64,000 nucleotides of DNA from Corynebacterium tuberculostearicum (GTDB taxonomy: Bacteria > Actinomycetota > Actinomycetes > Mycobacteriales > Mycobacteriaceae). Positions 1-8,871 of this stretch are shown piece by piece. The notes under the pieces are model-generated. The model was not told the DNA's origin, searched no databases, and saw only the letters and a list, made by a program, of their open reading frames with translations. The position numbers were made by a program, and so were the translations under genes. Within the stretch, counting starts at the first letter, position 1; the number at the start of each line of letters is the position of its first letter. Location: contig NZ_CP073096.1 in NCBI RefSeq assembly GCF_030503735.1, positions 1,054,001-1,118,000 of the forward strand, written 5' to 3'.

Positions 1-747
1 ATGGCGCGCAGCTAGGCGGTGCAGCTCGTCTACTCCTACCGCAGAGGTAAAGCCCTCGATGCGGAAATTGGAGGGGTGCACTTTCAAGATAGCGCCCGTA
101 TTGTCCCCCAGCGCACGCTCATAGTCCACCAGGTGGGTGCGGTTGGTAGCGCCGACTTCCTTTAAGCGGGTGGCGGTGGATTCGATGAGCTCGGGCAGGC
201 GAAAGCCCGCACCGATTTCGATAAGCTCGCCGCGCGAGATGATGACCTCCTTACCAGGGGCAAGCGCGGCGGTGGCCAGCAGCAAGGCGCTGGCACCGTT
301 ATTTACCACCAGCGCATCTTCTGCACCGGGGCAAGCCGCAAGCAGCGCGGCCGTAGCGCCAGCTCCCCGGTTCTTGGAGCGCTTGCCGGATTCTAGGTCC
401 ATTTCCACATCGGTATAGGAGGCGGCATCGTAGAGGGCGTCTACTGCGGCGCTGGGAAGCGGAGCGCGCCCTAGGTTGGTATGGATGATGACACCGGTGG
501 CGTTGATGACCGGCCGCAGGGAATGCGAATTCTTCTCCTCTAGCCGCTGCGCGATAGCTGCGGGAAGCTCACTAATGGGCACTCCGCCACGGCGGGCTTG
601 GCTGACTGTGACCTGGATAATCGCGCGGATGGTGTGCTCGGCAAGGCGCTGGCGCGCGGCAGCTACTTCTGGCAGCTGGAGCAGCTCGTCCATGCGCGGG
701 ATATTCCTGCGGGGATCGGGGCTGGCAGCCGGCGTGGGCGTGGGCAC
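1..747 (-). CDS. selA: L-seryl-tRNA(Sec) selenium transferase, partial (C-terminus outside window)
   Basis: SelA is the PLP enzyme that converts Ser-tRNA(Sec) to Sec-tRNA(Sec) using selenophosphate. The reverse strand is open from 747 to the window edge (249 codons). The translation contains the family hallmark RPVINATGVIIHTNLGRAPL near residue 80 and the N-terminal helical domain that binds tRNA-Sec. I chose GTG at 747 because a strong ribosome site (AAGGAGG, 757-763) lies 9 bases upstream. An ATG at 755 reads into a stop after two codons, so it cannot be the start. The gene lies directly downstream of tRNA-Sec on the same strand and is divergent from selD, so all three sel genes are clustered. 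selB is not in view and may follow selA beyond the left edge. Confidence 0.95.
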   Translation of the reverse strand, partial: MPTPTPAASPDPRRNIPRMDELLQLPEVAAARQRLAEHTIRAIIQVTVSQARRGGVPISELPAAIAQRLEEKNSHSLRPVINATGVIIHTNLGRAPLPSAAVDALYDAASYTDVEMDLESGKRSKNRGAGATAALLAACPGAEDALVVNNGASALLLATAALAPGKEVIISRGELIEIGAGFRLPELIESTATRLKEVGATNRTHLVDYERALGDNTGAILKVHPSNFRIEGFTSAVGVDELHRLAARH

Positions 748-772
748 TATGGCATTCCTCCTTACGCGCGAG

Positions 773-867
773 TGGCGGAGACGGACAGGAATCGAACCTG
801 CCAGACCGAGATGCTCGGCCTCACCGGTTTTGAAGACCGGGGCGCCCACCAGGACACGTACGCCTCC
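773..867 (-). tRNA. selC: tRNA-Sec (anticodon UCA)
   Basis: The reverse strand folds into a long tRNA of 95 nt with an encoded CCA end (773-775), an 8-bp style acceptor stem starting GGAGGCG, a long variable arm (GGCCGAGCATCTCGGTC), a T-arm with GGTTCGATTCC, and anticodon TCA (831-833 on the plus strand). These are the features of bacterial selenocysteine tRNA, which is charged with serine and converted by SelA. It sits between selA (same strand) and selD (divergent). Confidence 0.97.
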
Positions 868-1025
868 GTATGCTCACCTTACACGGGCATTCCACGGTAC
901 CGAGACACCTACCAGAAGCTACATTCATCGCGGTGCGCCATAGTGGCTCCTGCGCCGCCCGAAGAGATTCCTTAGCGGCGCACTATTCCCCTTTAATACG
1001 CAGCAAGGGGCTCCCGTAGAACTAG

Positions 1026-1031
1026 TAAAAT
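1026..1031 (+). promoter_or_regulatory. Probable -10 box of a leaderless selD transcript
   Basis: TAAAAT lies six bases upstream of the selD ATG at 1038 and there is no ribosome site between them. A transcript starting at or very near the ATG is expected, which is common in Corynebacterium. No clear -35 box is visible. Confidence 0.5.
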
Positions 1032-1037
1032 AGCCGT

Positions 1038-2021
1038 ATGACCGAAGATATTAAGCTCACCTCTTTTGCCGCCGGCGGCGGCTGCGCTTGTAAGATCCCC
1101 GCTGGCCAGCTCGAATCCGCCGTCGAGGGCCTCATTGGCAAGGCCGACCCCAACGTGCTGGTTGGCTTGGACGATGGCGACGATGCCGCGGCCGTCAAGA
1201 TCCAAGATGGTCTGGCGGTTATCTCCACCGCTGACTTTTTTACTCCTATGCTCAATGATCCCTACGACTGGGGACGCGTGGCCGCGGCCAATGCACTCTC
1301 TGATGTCTACGCCATGGGCGGTACCCCGGTTACCGCCATCAACCTCGTGGGCTGGCCCAATGAAAAGCTTGGCCTGGATGTCCTGCGCGAGGTCTTGCGC
1401 GGCGGCATGGACATAGCCACCGAAGCCGGCATCTCCATTACCGGTGGCCATTCCATCACCGCCCCTGAGCCGCTCTACGGTATGGCCGCCACCGGTATCG
1501 TCGCCCCCGATAAGCTCATGCGAAACGACGCCGCTAAGGCTGGTCTTCCTATCACGCTGACCAAGCCCATCGGCGTAGGCATCCTCAATAACAAGCACAA
1601 GGCCACCGGCGAGGTATCCCAGGCCGCGGTAGATTCCATGACCGCCTTGAACCGCGAGGCCGCCCACGCCGCGGTGGAGGCGGGCGTACGCGCGGCCACC
1701 GATGTCACCGGCTTCGGGCTGCTCGGCCACTTGTACAAGATGTGCCGCGCCTCCGGCATCGCCGCCGAGCTCGATTTCTCCGCCGTGCCCACCATCGAGA
1801 GCGCAAAGGAAGCACTGGCAGAGGGCTTCATCCCCGGCGGTTCCCGCCGCAACCTGGACTGGGTGCGCCCACATCTCGATTCCTCTTTGAGCGAGGAAGA
1901 GCTAGTGCTGCTTGCCGACGCCCAAACTTCCGGCGGTCTCCTCCTCATCGGCGAGGTCCCCGGCTACCCAGTTATCGGTTACACCACCGAGCGCACCAGC
2001 GACGCCTATATCAAGGCCTAA
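1038..2021 (+). CDS. selD: Selenide, water dikinase (selenophosphate synthetase)
   Basis: SelD makes selenophosphate from selenide and ATP, the selenium donor for SelA. The 327-residue protein carries the N-terminal catalytic loop GGGCACK, with Cys16 and Lys19 matching the Cys17/Lys20 pair of the E. coli enzyme; the catalytic position is cysteine, not selenocysteine. Further family motifs are LDDGDDAAAVKI, DVYAMGGTPVTA, GGHSITAPEP and DVTGFGLLGHL. The start is an apparently leaderless ATG. It is divergent from tRNA-Sec/selA. The following lipoprotein ATG comes one base after the selD stop, so the two are probably co-transcribed. Its job here is almost certainly to support the selenocysteine formate dehydrogenase encoded just downstream on the other strand. 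Confidence 0.96.
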   Translation: MTEDIKLTSFAAGGGCACKIPAGQLESAVEGLIGKADPNVLVGLDDGDDAAAVKIQDGLAVISTADFFTPMLNDPYDWGRVAAANALSDVYAMGGTPVTAINLVGWPNEKLGLDVLREVLRGGMDIATEAGISITGGHSITAPEPLYGMAATGIVAPDKLMRNDAAKAGLPITLTKPIGVGILNNKHKATGEVSQAAVDSMTALNREAAHAAVEAGVRAATDVTGFGLLGHLYKMCRASGIAAELDFSAVPTIESAKEALAEGFIPGGSRRNLDWVRPHLDSSLSEEELVLLADAQTSGGLLLIGEVPGYPVIGYTTERTSDAYIKA

Positions 2022-2022
2022 G

Positions 2023-2613
2023 ATGCAGCGACAGATTCCCTATCTTTTCGCCCTCACCGCCACCGCCCTCGCCGCATCGGGGATGGCGGGGTGTTCCACT
2101 GAGGAGGCATCGACAAGCGAGTGCTCCCCGGTCGATCCCGCCGCGGTGCGCGAGGCCCTGCCGGATTCGCTCGGTGAAGCCAAGCTCGACACCCAGTCAG
2201 CTGAAAAGGATGATCATTCTTTTTCCGCGCTCTACCGCGCAGAGGATAAAGAGCAGGTCAGCTTGCTAGGAACCAAGTATGAGGCCGAAGGAATGCCCAT
2301 TTGTCCTGCTGACCCCGATGAAGCCGCTCGGCGCTATTTGGAGCTGTTACAAGATGACCTCAACGAGCAAAACGCCGCCCAGCAGCGCCCAGCCAATGAC
2401 TACTCCCCCTTCGAATTCACCTCCGCTGACCGGCGCTTTTATTGCAGCGCTTGGCCGGTGAAGGATTCGGTATCTACCACCTGCGTGACCACCGTGGGCG
2501 ATGTAGCGCTGAACTACTACCTCCACCGCGATGGCCACGACTCCACGGCCGAACAGCAACGCATGGAAGACATCGGCGCGGAGCTCTCGCCCTCCCTGCA
2601 GGACTTGGTTTAG
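2023..2613 (+). CDS. Putative secreted lipoprotein, function unknown
   Basis: This is a 196-residue protein starting at the ATG one base after the selD stop. It has a lipoprotein signal peptide: a hydrophobic segment (YLFALTATALAASGMAG) ending in a lipobox with Cys at about residue 24, so it should be anchored on the outer face of the membrane. The mature part is acidic, has several cysteines (CPADPDE, FYCSAWPV, TTCVTT) and no family I can name. An upstream ATG at 1912 is in frame but lies inside selD and would destroy the signal peptide. The 3' end overlaps the end of the convergent NrfD gene by a few bases. Tight coupling to selD suggests, but does not show, a link to selenium or formate metabolism. 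Confidence 0.75.
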   Translation: MQRQIPYLFALTATALAASGMAGCSTEEASTSECSPVDPAAVREALPDSLGEAKLDTQSAEKDDHSFSALYRAEDKEQVSLLGTKYEAEGMPICPADPDEAARRYLELLQDDLNEQNAAQQRPANDYSPFEFTSADRRFYCSAWPVKDSVSTTCVTTVGDVALNYYLHRDGHDSTAEQQRMEDIGAELSPSLQDLV

Positions 2614-3725
2614 TCTGGGCTCACCACATCATGGTCGAGGCCTTGCTCGCGCCGGCGCTTTTCCGCACGGCGCTTTTGCGGCCCGATGGTAGTCTCCGGA
2701 TTCTTCACTGCTTCTAGGCCCGCGTTGAGCACGCCAAAACGCGTGCATGCAGATCCTGCCAAAAGCGATAAGCCTGCGGCCACCGATACCGCGCGAGATT
2801 TCGTGGCCGCCGCGAGCGCGCTACCTACGCCACCGGCCGCAATGAGGTATTCCGAGGCCTTCATCAGCGCGCCCGGCTTGCCCTCGTGCAGCGCCTCCCG
2901 CGGTTCCGGCTCCATGCCATCTTCCAGCACCTTCGTCGCCGCCAAATCGCTAGCCGCAGCCGCCATACCCAGCGCGCGGGCCGGACCGGCGTACTCGACT
3001 GGGGTGGTCACCATAGCCATGCCTGATGACGCTGCCGCTGCCGAAGACACGAATACGTACGGCAGGTGCTTTTTCATGTCATTCCACACCGGGTTCGAGG
3101 TATTCGACAACAGCACTGCCGTATAGCCCGCTAGCGGGCCACCGAGCACGCCAACTACCACCCCGGCTGGGGCGGCCGACTTTTTCAGCGCCGTGCGCAC
3201 CATCTTTGGCAGCGGCAGCGTATGGCCCGTCAGTGCGTCCACTTCTGCCGCGGCAGGAAGAGCGGCCGCGCTCGCGAAACCAGAGAGGATCCAGGATCCC
3301 ATGGACATCGGCGAAGTCACCTTAAAGACACGGAACATGTTCAAAGCGCGCTCCGGGCGGCCCAAATCCAGAATCAAAAAGACCGATCCCACGGCCGCGG
3401 CACCAAAGGCAGAAATGCGGGTGGTACGACGCAGCGGCGCATTCCCTACAGCCTGCGCACCCGCTGCCAAAAGCCCCGAGCCGCCGCTAACACCGCCTAA
3501 GAAAAGGTAGGCACCAATCGGCCATTCCCACGGCGGGGCCTTGACCACTGGGCGGCCGTAGTAGGACGAGAACTCGAAGTCCTGCGCCATCCGCTCTTCT
3601 TTTGAACCATCCTGCGCGCCCGCGCCTGGTCGCTTACGATTCTTCTTCGGCTTTGTGCCATCGAACTTGCGGTAGCGATTGCGACGCTCCGGCTGCGGCG
3701 GGCGATATTGATCAAAGCTGCTCAT
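2610..3725 (-). CDS. NrfD/PsrC-family membrane subunit of formate dehydrogenase
   Basis: This 371-residue integral membrane protein has about eight hydrophobic segments after a soluble basic N-terminus of about 60 residues. The first segment includes PPWEWPIGAYLFLGGVSGGSGL, and RPERALNMFRVFKVTSPMSMGSW follows; both are typical of the NrfD/polysulfide-reductase membrane subunit family, which anchors molybdenum-enzyme complexes and passes electrons to or from menaquinone. Its ATG overlaps the stop of the Fe-S subunit gene (ATGA), so translation is coupled. The operon order catalytic subunit, Fe-S subunit, NrfD subunit supports a three-subunit membrane-bound formate dehydrogenase. Confidence 0.88.
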   Translation of the reverse strand: MSSFDQYRPPQPERRNRYRKFDGTKPKKNRKRPGAGAQDGSKEERMAQDFEFSSYYGRPVVKAPPWEWPIGAYLFLGGVSGGSGLLAAGAQAVGNAPLRRTTRISAFGAAAVGSVFLILDLGRPERALNMFRVFKVTSPMSMGSWILSGFASAAALPAAAEVDALTGHTLPLPKMVRTALKKSAAPAGVVVGVLGGPLAGYTAVLLSNTSNPVWNDMKKHLPYVFVSSAAAASSGMAMVTTPVEYAGPARALGMAAAASDLAATKVLEDGMEPEPREALHEGKPGALMKASEYLIAAGGVGSALAAATKSRAVSVAAGLSLLAGSACTRFGVLNAGLEAVKNPETTIGPQKRRAEKRRREQGLDHDVVSPD

Positions 3726-4780
3726 TTGCGTCCCCCAATCAAAAAGGAACCGGCCACAGCTAGAGCCATGCCGCCGATAGCCTTTGCTGCAGTCTTATAC
3801 ATCTGTGGCAAATCCGCCGTCGGTACCCTCGGGTCCGGCGGCAGACCGTAGACCTCCGGAGAATCCAAAAGCAAGAAGATGGACCCGGTTCCACCTACGC
3901 CATCATCCTGATTCGCACCGTATAGCCGAGCTTCGGTCAATCCCTGCTCATGCAACACCCGCACGCGTTCCTTGGCCGCAGCCAACATCTCTTCATACGG
4001 GCCGAACTGAATGGAATCCGTGGGGCACGTTTTGGAGCAGGCGGGCTGCTCCCCCTGCTTCAGCCGGTCATAGCACATGGTGCACTTCTGGGCGACGCCC
4101 AGATTCTTAATCGGCATCTCCTCGCCCGGAGTATGGTCTGGGCCCTGAGGCGCCAGCTGCTTGAGCTTTTTAAGCACATTGACGCCAGCATGGGAATTAT
4201 CCACGTGGTCCACGGTGGCGGTTTTATCGTATTTCAGCGCCACGCCACCATCATCGCGGCGCTCAATGACTCCGAAAGGACAACCTGCCACACACGTGCC
4301 GCAACCATTGCACACATCATCCTGGACCACGACGGTGCCGAACTCGGTGCGGAAAAGCGCACCCGTGGGGCACACATCTAGGCAGCCTGCATGCGTGCAG
4401 TGCTTGCACACGTCCGAGGACATGAGCCACCGGAATGTATCGGTATCCGGAGGGGTGGTATCAACCTCTGGGGCCTGGTCCTTTATCGAAGGCATGCCCA
4501 AGGATATGAGATTCTTTCCCTCCTCGCGAGCATGCTCGATACGCTCATTGTTTTGCTCTACAAAGGCCACATGCCGCCACGTATTAGCACCAAGTGCCCC
4601 CGTATTGTCGTAGGAGTCACCAGTGACGCCGTAGCCTTCAACCGGGTTGCGGTTCCACTCCTTGCACGCCACCTCACAGGCCTTACAACCAATACAGATG
4701 GAAGTATCGGTGAAAAAGGCCATGCGGCGGTACTTATCGTAGCCGTGCCGGCGGGCGTCCTCGGTTAGTAGATTCGTCAT
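3722..4780 (-). CDS. fdhB: Formate dehydrogenase iron-sulfur (beta) subunit
   Basis: The 352-residue protein belongs to the 4-cluster ferredoxin-like electron-transfer subunits. Four Cys groups are visible: ICIGCKACEVACKEW near residue 28, CKHCTHAGCLDVCPTGAL near 125, CNGCGTCVAGCPFGV near 157, and CTMCYDRLKQGEQPACSKTCP near 235. A single C-terminal hydrophobic helix (AIGGMALAVAGSFLIGG) can anchor it in the membrane. It transfers electrons from the catalytic subunit to the NrfD-like quinone-reactive subunit. Its start is next to the stop of fdhA and its stop overlaps the start of the membrane subunit gene, so the three genes are one operon. Confidence 0.93.
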   Translation of the reverse strand: MTNLLTEDARRHGYDKYRRMAFFTDTSICIGCKACEVACKEWNRNPVEGYGVTGDSYDNTGALGANTWRHVAFVEQNNERIEHAREEGKNLISLGMPSIKDQAPEVDTTPPDTDTFRWLMSSDVCKHCTHAGCLDVCPTGALFRTEFGTVVVQDDVCNGCGTCVAGCPFGVIERRDDGGVALKYDKTATVDHVDNSHAGVNVLKKLKQLAPQGPDHTPGEEMPIKNLGVAQKCTMCYDRLKQGEQPACSKTCPTDSIQFGPYEEMLAAAKERVRVLHEQGLTEARLYGANQDDGVGGTGSIFLLLDSPEVYGLPPDPRVPTADLPQMYKTAAKAIGGMALAVAGSFLIGGRK

Positions 4781-7700
4781 TTACTTACCCTCTTCGCTTT
4801 CCTCGCCGTTCTCGCCGGGTTCGTCCGCGTTCGCGGGCTTCTGCACTTCTGGGTTATAGGTGAAGGAATCATCCACGGTGAGTAGATCATTGCCGGAATC
4901 CAAGTTCAGATGCGCGCGCTTCTGATACTCCTTGAGCATCTCCACTCGGGCCTGACCACGCGGGCGGCGCCCCGGCTGGATATCGCATGCACCAATCTTG
5001 GAATTCTGGATGAATACGTTCGGCTCCAGCGTCAATCCCAGAAGATCATTGGCGCCGTCACCGGCCACCGCCGTGGAATCGGACTCGCCATAGTGAAACG
5101 GCAAACCGATCTGGTGGAATTCCTCGCCATTAATCTTCATCATCTGCATGCGATCGGTAACCAAGACCTGCGCCTCAATCACGCCGCGGGGCGAGATGAT
5201 TGTGGCCCACTTACCATTTTCCAGCCCGCGCTTTTCCGCCAAGGCCTTATCAACCTCACAGAATAGGCCAGGCTGCAGCTCCGCCAAATACGGCAGGCGG
5301 CGCGACATCGCACCCGAGGTATACATCTCGGTGAGGCGATAGGTGGAGAATACGAACGGGAACACCTCCGAACCGGGCTCGCCTGGTTCTGGGCGCGACA
5401 GGTTATCTGGGCGCTTAATGATCAGACGCGTCGGCGATTGCTGCTGCTTGTACAGCACATTGTTCACTGGGGACTCGTGCGGCTCATAGTGGGTGGGCAA
5501 CGGGCCGTCGGAAAGCCCCGACGGCGCAAACAGCCAACCACGGCCATCCGCCTGCATGATGAAGGCATCGGTGCCGTCGAGGGCCTCCGGGCCCACGGCG
5601 TCGACCGGAGCCTTATATTCCGGCGCCTTAGTAACTGGGAAGTCCGGCACGTCATCGCCAACCCACTTTCCTAGGTCAGCGTCCCACCAGACATACTTCT
5701 TGCGCTCGGACCACGGAGTGCCATCCGGCTTCGCCGATGCGCGGTTGTAGAGCAGGCGGCGGTTCGCCGGCCAGACCCAACCCCACTCCGGAGCCACCTC
5801 ATTTTGCTCCGAACCTGGCACCTTACGGGCGGACTGATTAATGCCGTCCTTAAACACACCAGTGTAGATCCAGCAGCCACCGGAGGTGGTGCCGTCATTT
5901 TTCATCTCTACGAAGGCGGGCAAAAGCTCGCCCTTCTTCGGACCGTCAAGGTAGTAGCCGTTTATCTCCTTGAGGATGTCCTCAGAATCCGGCTCGCCCT
6001 CCTCGGTTTCCACATAGTCCCACGTAACCTTTTGCAAAGGCAGGTCACGCGGATCGGTGGAATCGCGCAGGCGCTCCTTAATCTTCTTGCCCAACTGGTA
6101 GAAGAACCACAGGTCACTCTTGGCCTCGCCCGGCGGCGGCGCTGCTTGGAAGCGCCACTGCAGCATGCGCTGCGTCTGGGTAAAGGTGCCAGCCTTTTCC
6201 ACATGGGTTGCCGCTGGCATCAAGAAAACCTCGGTGCCGATATCTTCGGTTTTGAGTTCGCCGCTCTTGATTTCCGGCGAATCCTTCCAGAAGGAGGCGG
6301 TCTCAATCTCCTGGAAATCGCGCACTACCAGCCACTTCAGCGCGGCCAAACCGCGGCGCTGCATTCCGCCATTGGACTGCGCCACGGCCGGATTCTGGCC
6401 AAAGACAAAATAGCCTTCCACCTGCTCATCCAGCATCGCCATGAGAGTCTCATAGGTCGAATGCGCGCCAGAGATGCGCGGCATGAGGTCATAGCCCCAA
6501 CCATTGTTCTTGGTTGCCGCATCGCCCCAATAGGACTTCATCAGCGAGACTGCGTAATTCTCACCAATCTGCCAAAAGCCCTTCTGCGACTCGTTACGGA
6601 TACCATCGACGAACTCTGGCCAGCTTTGCTTATCGACACTCGGCATAGGCAAATAGCCCGGCAGTGAATGGAACAACGTCGGAATATCAGTAGAACCCTG
6701 AATCGAAGCGTGGCCGCGCAGCGCCATAATGCCTGAGCCAGGACGGCCCACATTGCCGGTCAGCAGCTGCAAAATAGCTGCGGTACGGATGAACTGCGCA
6801 CCCAGGGTGTGCTGCGTAAAGCCCAACGCATAAGCAAAGCAGGTAGTTCGCTCGGGCGTAGAGTTCTGTGCTATTGACTCGGCTAGATAGAAGAAGTCCT
6901 CCTGCGCAATACCACAGGTCTCCTCCACTGCCTCAGGCGTATAGCGCGCGTAATGCCGCTTGAGAATCTGGAAGACGGAATTCGGATGCTCCAGCGATTC
7001 ATCGCGTTCCACATTCCACGACGCACCCTCCGGCTTTTGCACGTACTGCCACGAATCCGTGACGTACTTTCCTGTTTCCGGATCATAACCAGAGAACAAA
7101 CCATCCAAGTCCTCGGTGTCCTGATAGTCCTCCGAGATGATCATCGGAGCATTGGTATACGCCACCACATAATCATGGAAATACAGCTCATTTTCCAGCA
7201 GGTAATTAATAACCGCACCCAAAAGCACCACGTCCGTGCCGCCGCGAATGCCGATGTGGCGGTTCGCAAACGCAGACGTGCGCGTGTACCGCGGATCCAC
7301 GTGAATGATGCGTGCACCACGCTTCTTGGCCTCAACCACCCACTGGAATCCCACTGGGTGACACTCGGCCATGTTAGAACCCTCAATGACGATGCAGTCC
7401 GCATTCGCCATATCCTGCAGCGGTTGGGTTGCGCCGCCGCGGCCAAACGAAGTTCCTAGACTAGGAACAGTAGCGGAGTGTCATATGCGTGCCTGATTCT
7501 CAAGCTGTATCGCGCCGGCGGCGGTAAATAACTTCTTAATGAGGTAATTTTCCTCATTATCCAAGGTCGCACCGCCCAAACCGGCGATACCCATCGTGCG
7601 ATTAAGGCTGCGTCCCTCATCGTCCACGTCCTGCCAGCCATTGCGGCGGGCCTCCAAGAAACGATCCGCGATCATCTCCATCGCGGTATCTTCATCAAGA

Positions 7701-8047
7701 TCCTGCCACTCCGTTGAGTGCGGGGCACGGTACTTAACCTTGGTCAGACGCGTAGCGGAGTTAATCAGCTGTTCCGATGCTGAGCCCTTTGGGCACAGGC
7801 GCCCGCGAGAAATAGGCGAATCCGGATCGCCCTCCACTTGAATGACGCGGTCATCTTTGACATACACACGCTGCGAACAGCCCACCGCACAATACGGGCA
7901 CACCGATTGCACCACGCGGTCTGCTTCCACCGTGCGTCCATGCTTATCTTTGCTCTTTTGCGACTGCGTGTTGACGTCCCTACCAAAGGGATCACCGCTG
8001 CGCAGCTGGCGCACAACCGGCCAGTTGAGAGGGCTAAAGCGAGACAT
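4781..8047 (-). CDS. fdhA: Selenocysteine-containing formate dehydrogenase catalytic (alpha) subunit
   Basis: This is one gene interrupted only by an in-frame TGA at 7481-7483 that must be read as selenocysteine (residue 189; 1,088 residues in all). The residues around it read NQARI-Sec-HSATVPSLGTSFGRGG, matching the active-site pattern of formate dehydrogenases (xxUHxPTVxxLxxTFGRGAMTN). Upstream is the 4Fe-4S motif CPYCAVGC ... RLCPKG. Downstream are molybdopterin-binding segments such as DCIVIEGSNMAECHP and HVDPRYTRTS. I prefer ATG at 8047; a TTG at 8071 extends the frame by eight residues but has no ribosome site. There is no twin-arginine signal, unlike E. coli FDH-N, so the active site is probably cytoplasmic. 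A SECIS-like hairpin follows the TGA, and the selA, selC and selD genes adjoin the operon. Confidence 0.95.
7452..7483 (-). promoter_or_regulatory. SECIS-like hairpin and selenocysteine UGA codon of fdhA
   Basis: On the minus strand, 12 bases after the UGA (7483-7481), lies a perfect 7-bp stem with a three-base loop: GTTCCTA-GTC-TAGGAAC (7468-7452). Bacterial SECIS elements sit inside the reading frame just after the UGA and present a GU dinucleotide in the apical loop to SelB. Counting the U of UGA as 1, the loop G and U fall at 23 and 24 and a U is at 17, the positions I recall as important in the E. coli fdhF SECIS. Confidence 0.85.
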
Positions 8048-8094
8048 ATCCCTAAATCTATATTTAGACAAGCCAAAAAGCCAGAAAGGCTACC

Positions 8095-8682
8095 CTAACT
8101 AGCCTGCACCGCCCATAGTGCCCGCTTGACCCCCTCGGCGATCTCTTCCAGCTCCATCATCGGCTTATTTGTCTTGTTCTGCTCCTTGAGGTAGGGAACG
8201 TGCACAAATCCCACCTGCACATCCGTTCCTGCAAAATGCTGCAGCAGACCATACAACAACTGATTGCAGACAAAGGTTCCAGCCGTATTTGACAGTTGCG
8301 CCGGAATATCTCCCAACGCCTTAACCATTGCCTTAACCGGCAACGTGGAAAGATACGCCGCTGGGCCTTCATCCACAACCGGTACATCCACCGGTTGGTA
8401 CCCCGCGTTGTCTGGAATTTCGGCATCCATGACATTGATCGCGACCCGCTCTGGGATGATGCGCTCCCGTCCGCCGGCTTGACCAAGGCAGACGACTGCA
8501 TCCGCTGATTCTTCTTCGGCGGCCTCAGTCACCCTACGCAGCGATTCCCCGAACCTCGTTGGAACAACCAGTTGTGAAATCTCCGCGCGCCCGATGCGCC
8601 CAGGTAAGTGATTCAACACTTGCTCCGTAGGATTTATACTCTCTCCGCCAAAAGCATCGAATGCAGTCACGAGGATTTTCAT
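8095..8682 (-). CDS. pcp: Pyroglutamyl-peptidase I
   Basis: This cytoplasmic cysteine peptidase (family C15) removes N-terminal pyroglutamate from peptides. The 195-residue length is slightly short for the family (about 210). The catalytic triad is visible: Glu78 in GGRERIIPERVAIN, Cys139 in NTAGTFVCNQ, and His161 in VGFVHVPYL. The N-terminus MKILVTAFDAFGGESINPTE is typical. It lies upstream of the formate dehydrogenase operon on the same strand with a short gap, but no functional tie to it is evident. Confidence 0.95.
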   Translation of the reverse strand: MKILVTAFDAFGGESINPTEQVLNHLPGRIGRAEISQLVVPTRFGESLRRVTEAAEEESADAVVCLGQAGGRERIIPERVAINVMDAEIPDNAGYQPVDVPVVDEGPAAYLSTLPVKAMVKALGDIPAQLSNTAGTFVCNQLLYGLLQHFAGTDVQVGFVHVPYLKEQNKTNKPMMELEEIAEGVKRALWAVQAS

Positions 8683-8712
8683 GCCGCCAGTATTCCAGAT
8701 GCTATGCGGGCG

Positions 8713-8778
8713 CGTCCTTCGCGCTCACCGGCGAAGGAGTTTTGGTGTTGCGGAACTGCACTAGTGAGCGGAAAGGGG
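8713..8778. repeat. Imperfect palindromic intergenic repeat, unit 1
   Basis: The left arm GTCCTTCGCGCTCACCGG and right arm AGTGAGCGGAAAGG form an imperfect hairpin between pcp and the nuclease gene. The same arm sequence recurs in two more units (8799-8865 and 10025-10095). Confidence 0.6.
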
Positions 8779-8798
8779 ACTCAAAAACTCATCCCCTA

Positions 8799-8865
8799 CC
8801 CTTCGCGCTCACCAGAAACCGTCCTTCGAGGCGTTTTACTCTTAACCGTGAGCGCGAAGGACGGG
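8799..8865. repeat. Palindromic intergenic repeat, unit 2
   Basis: The arms CCCTTCGCGCTCACC and GTGAGCGCGAAGGACGGG are strongly complementary over about 13 bases with a loop of roughly 38 bases. It lies immediately downstream of the nuclease stop codon (minus strand) and could also act as a transcription terminator or mRNA-stabilising structure. Confidence 0.65.
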
Positions 8866-8871
8866 CTCCTA

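Noticed and set aside
752..755. ATG at 755 as the selA start
   Set aside because: It reads ATG CCA TAG; only the GTG at 747 opens the SelA frame.
993..1874. Long minus-strand open frame across selD
   Set aside because: It is antisense to a clear selD gene, has no family features and starts or ends without regulatory signals; it arises from codon bias in GC-rich coding DNA.
4781..7411. Separate formate dehydrogenase gene starting at 7411
   Set aside because: Residues before this ATG, across the TGA at 7481, continue the conserved active-site motif, so the two pieces are one selenoprotein gene.
8713..8865. CRISPR array
   Set aside because: Units are imperfect palindromes of varied length with no regular spacers, and no cas genes are nearby.
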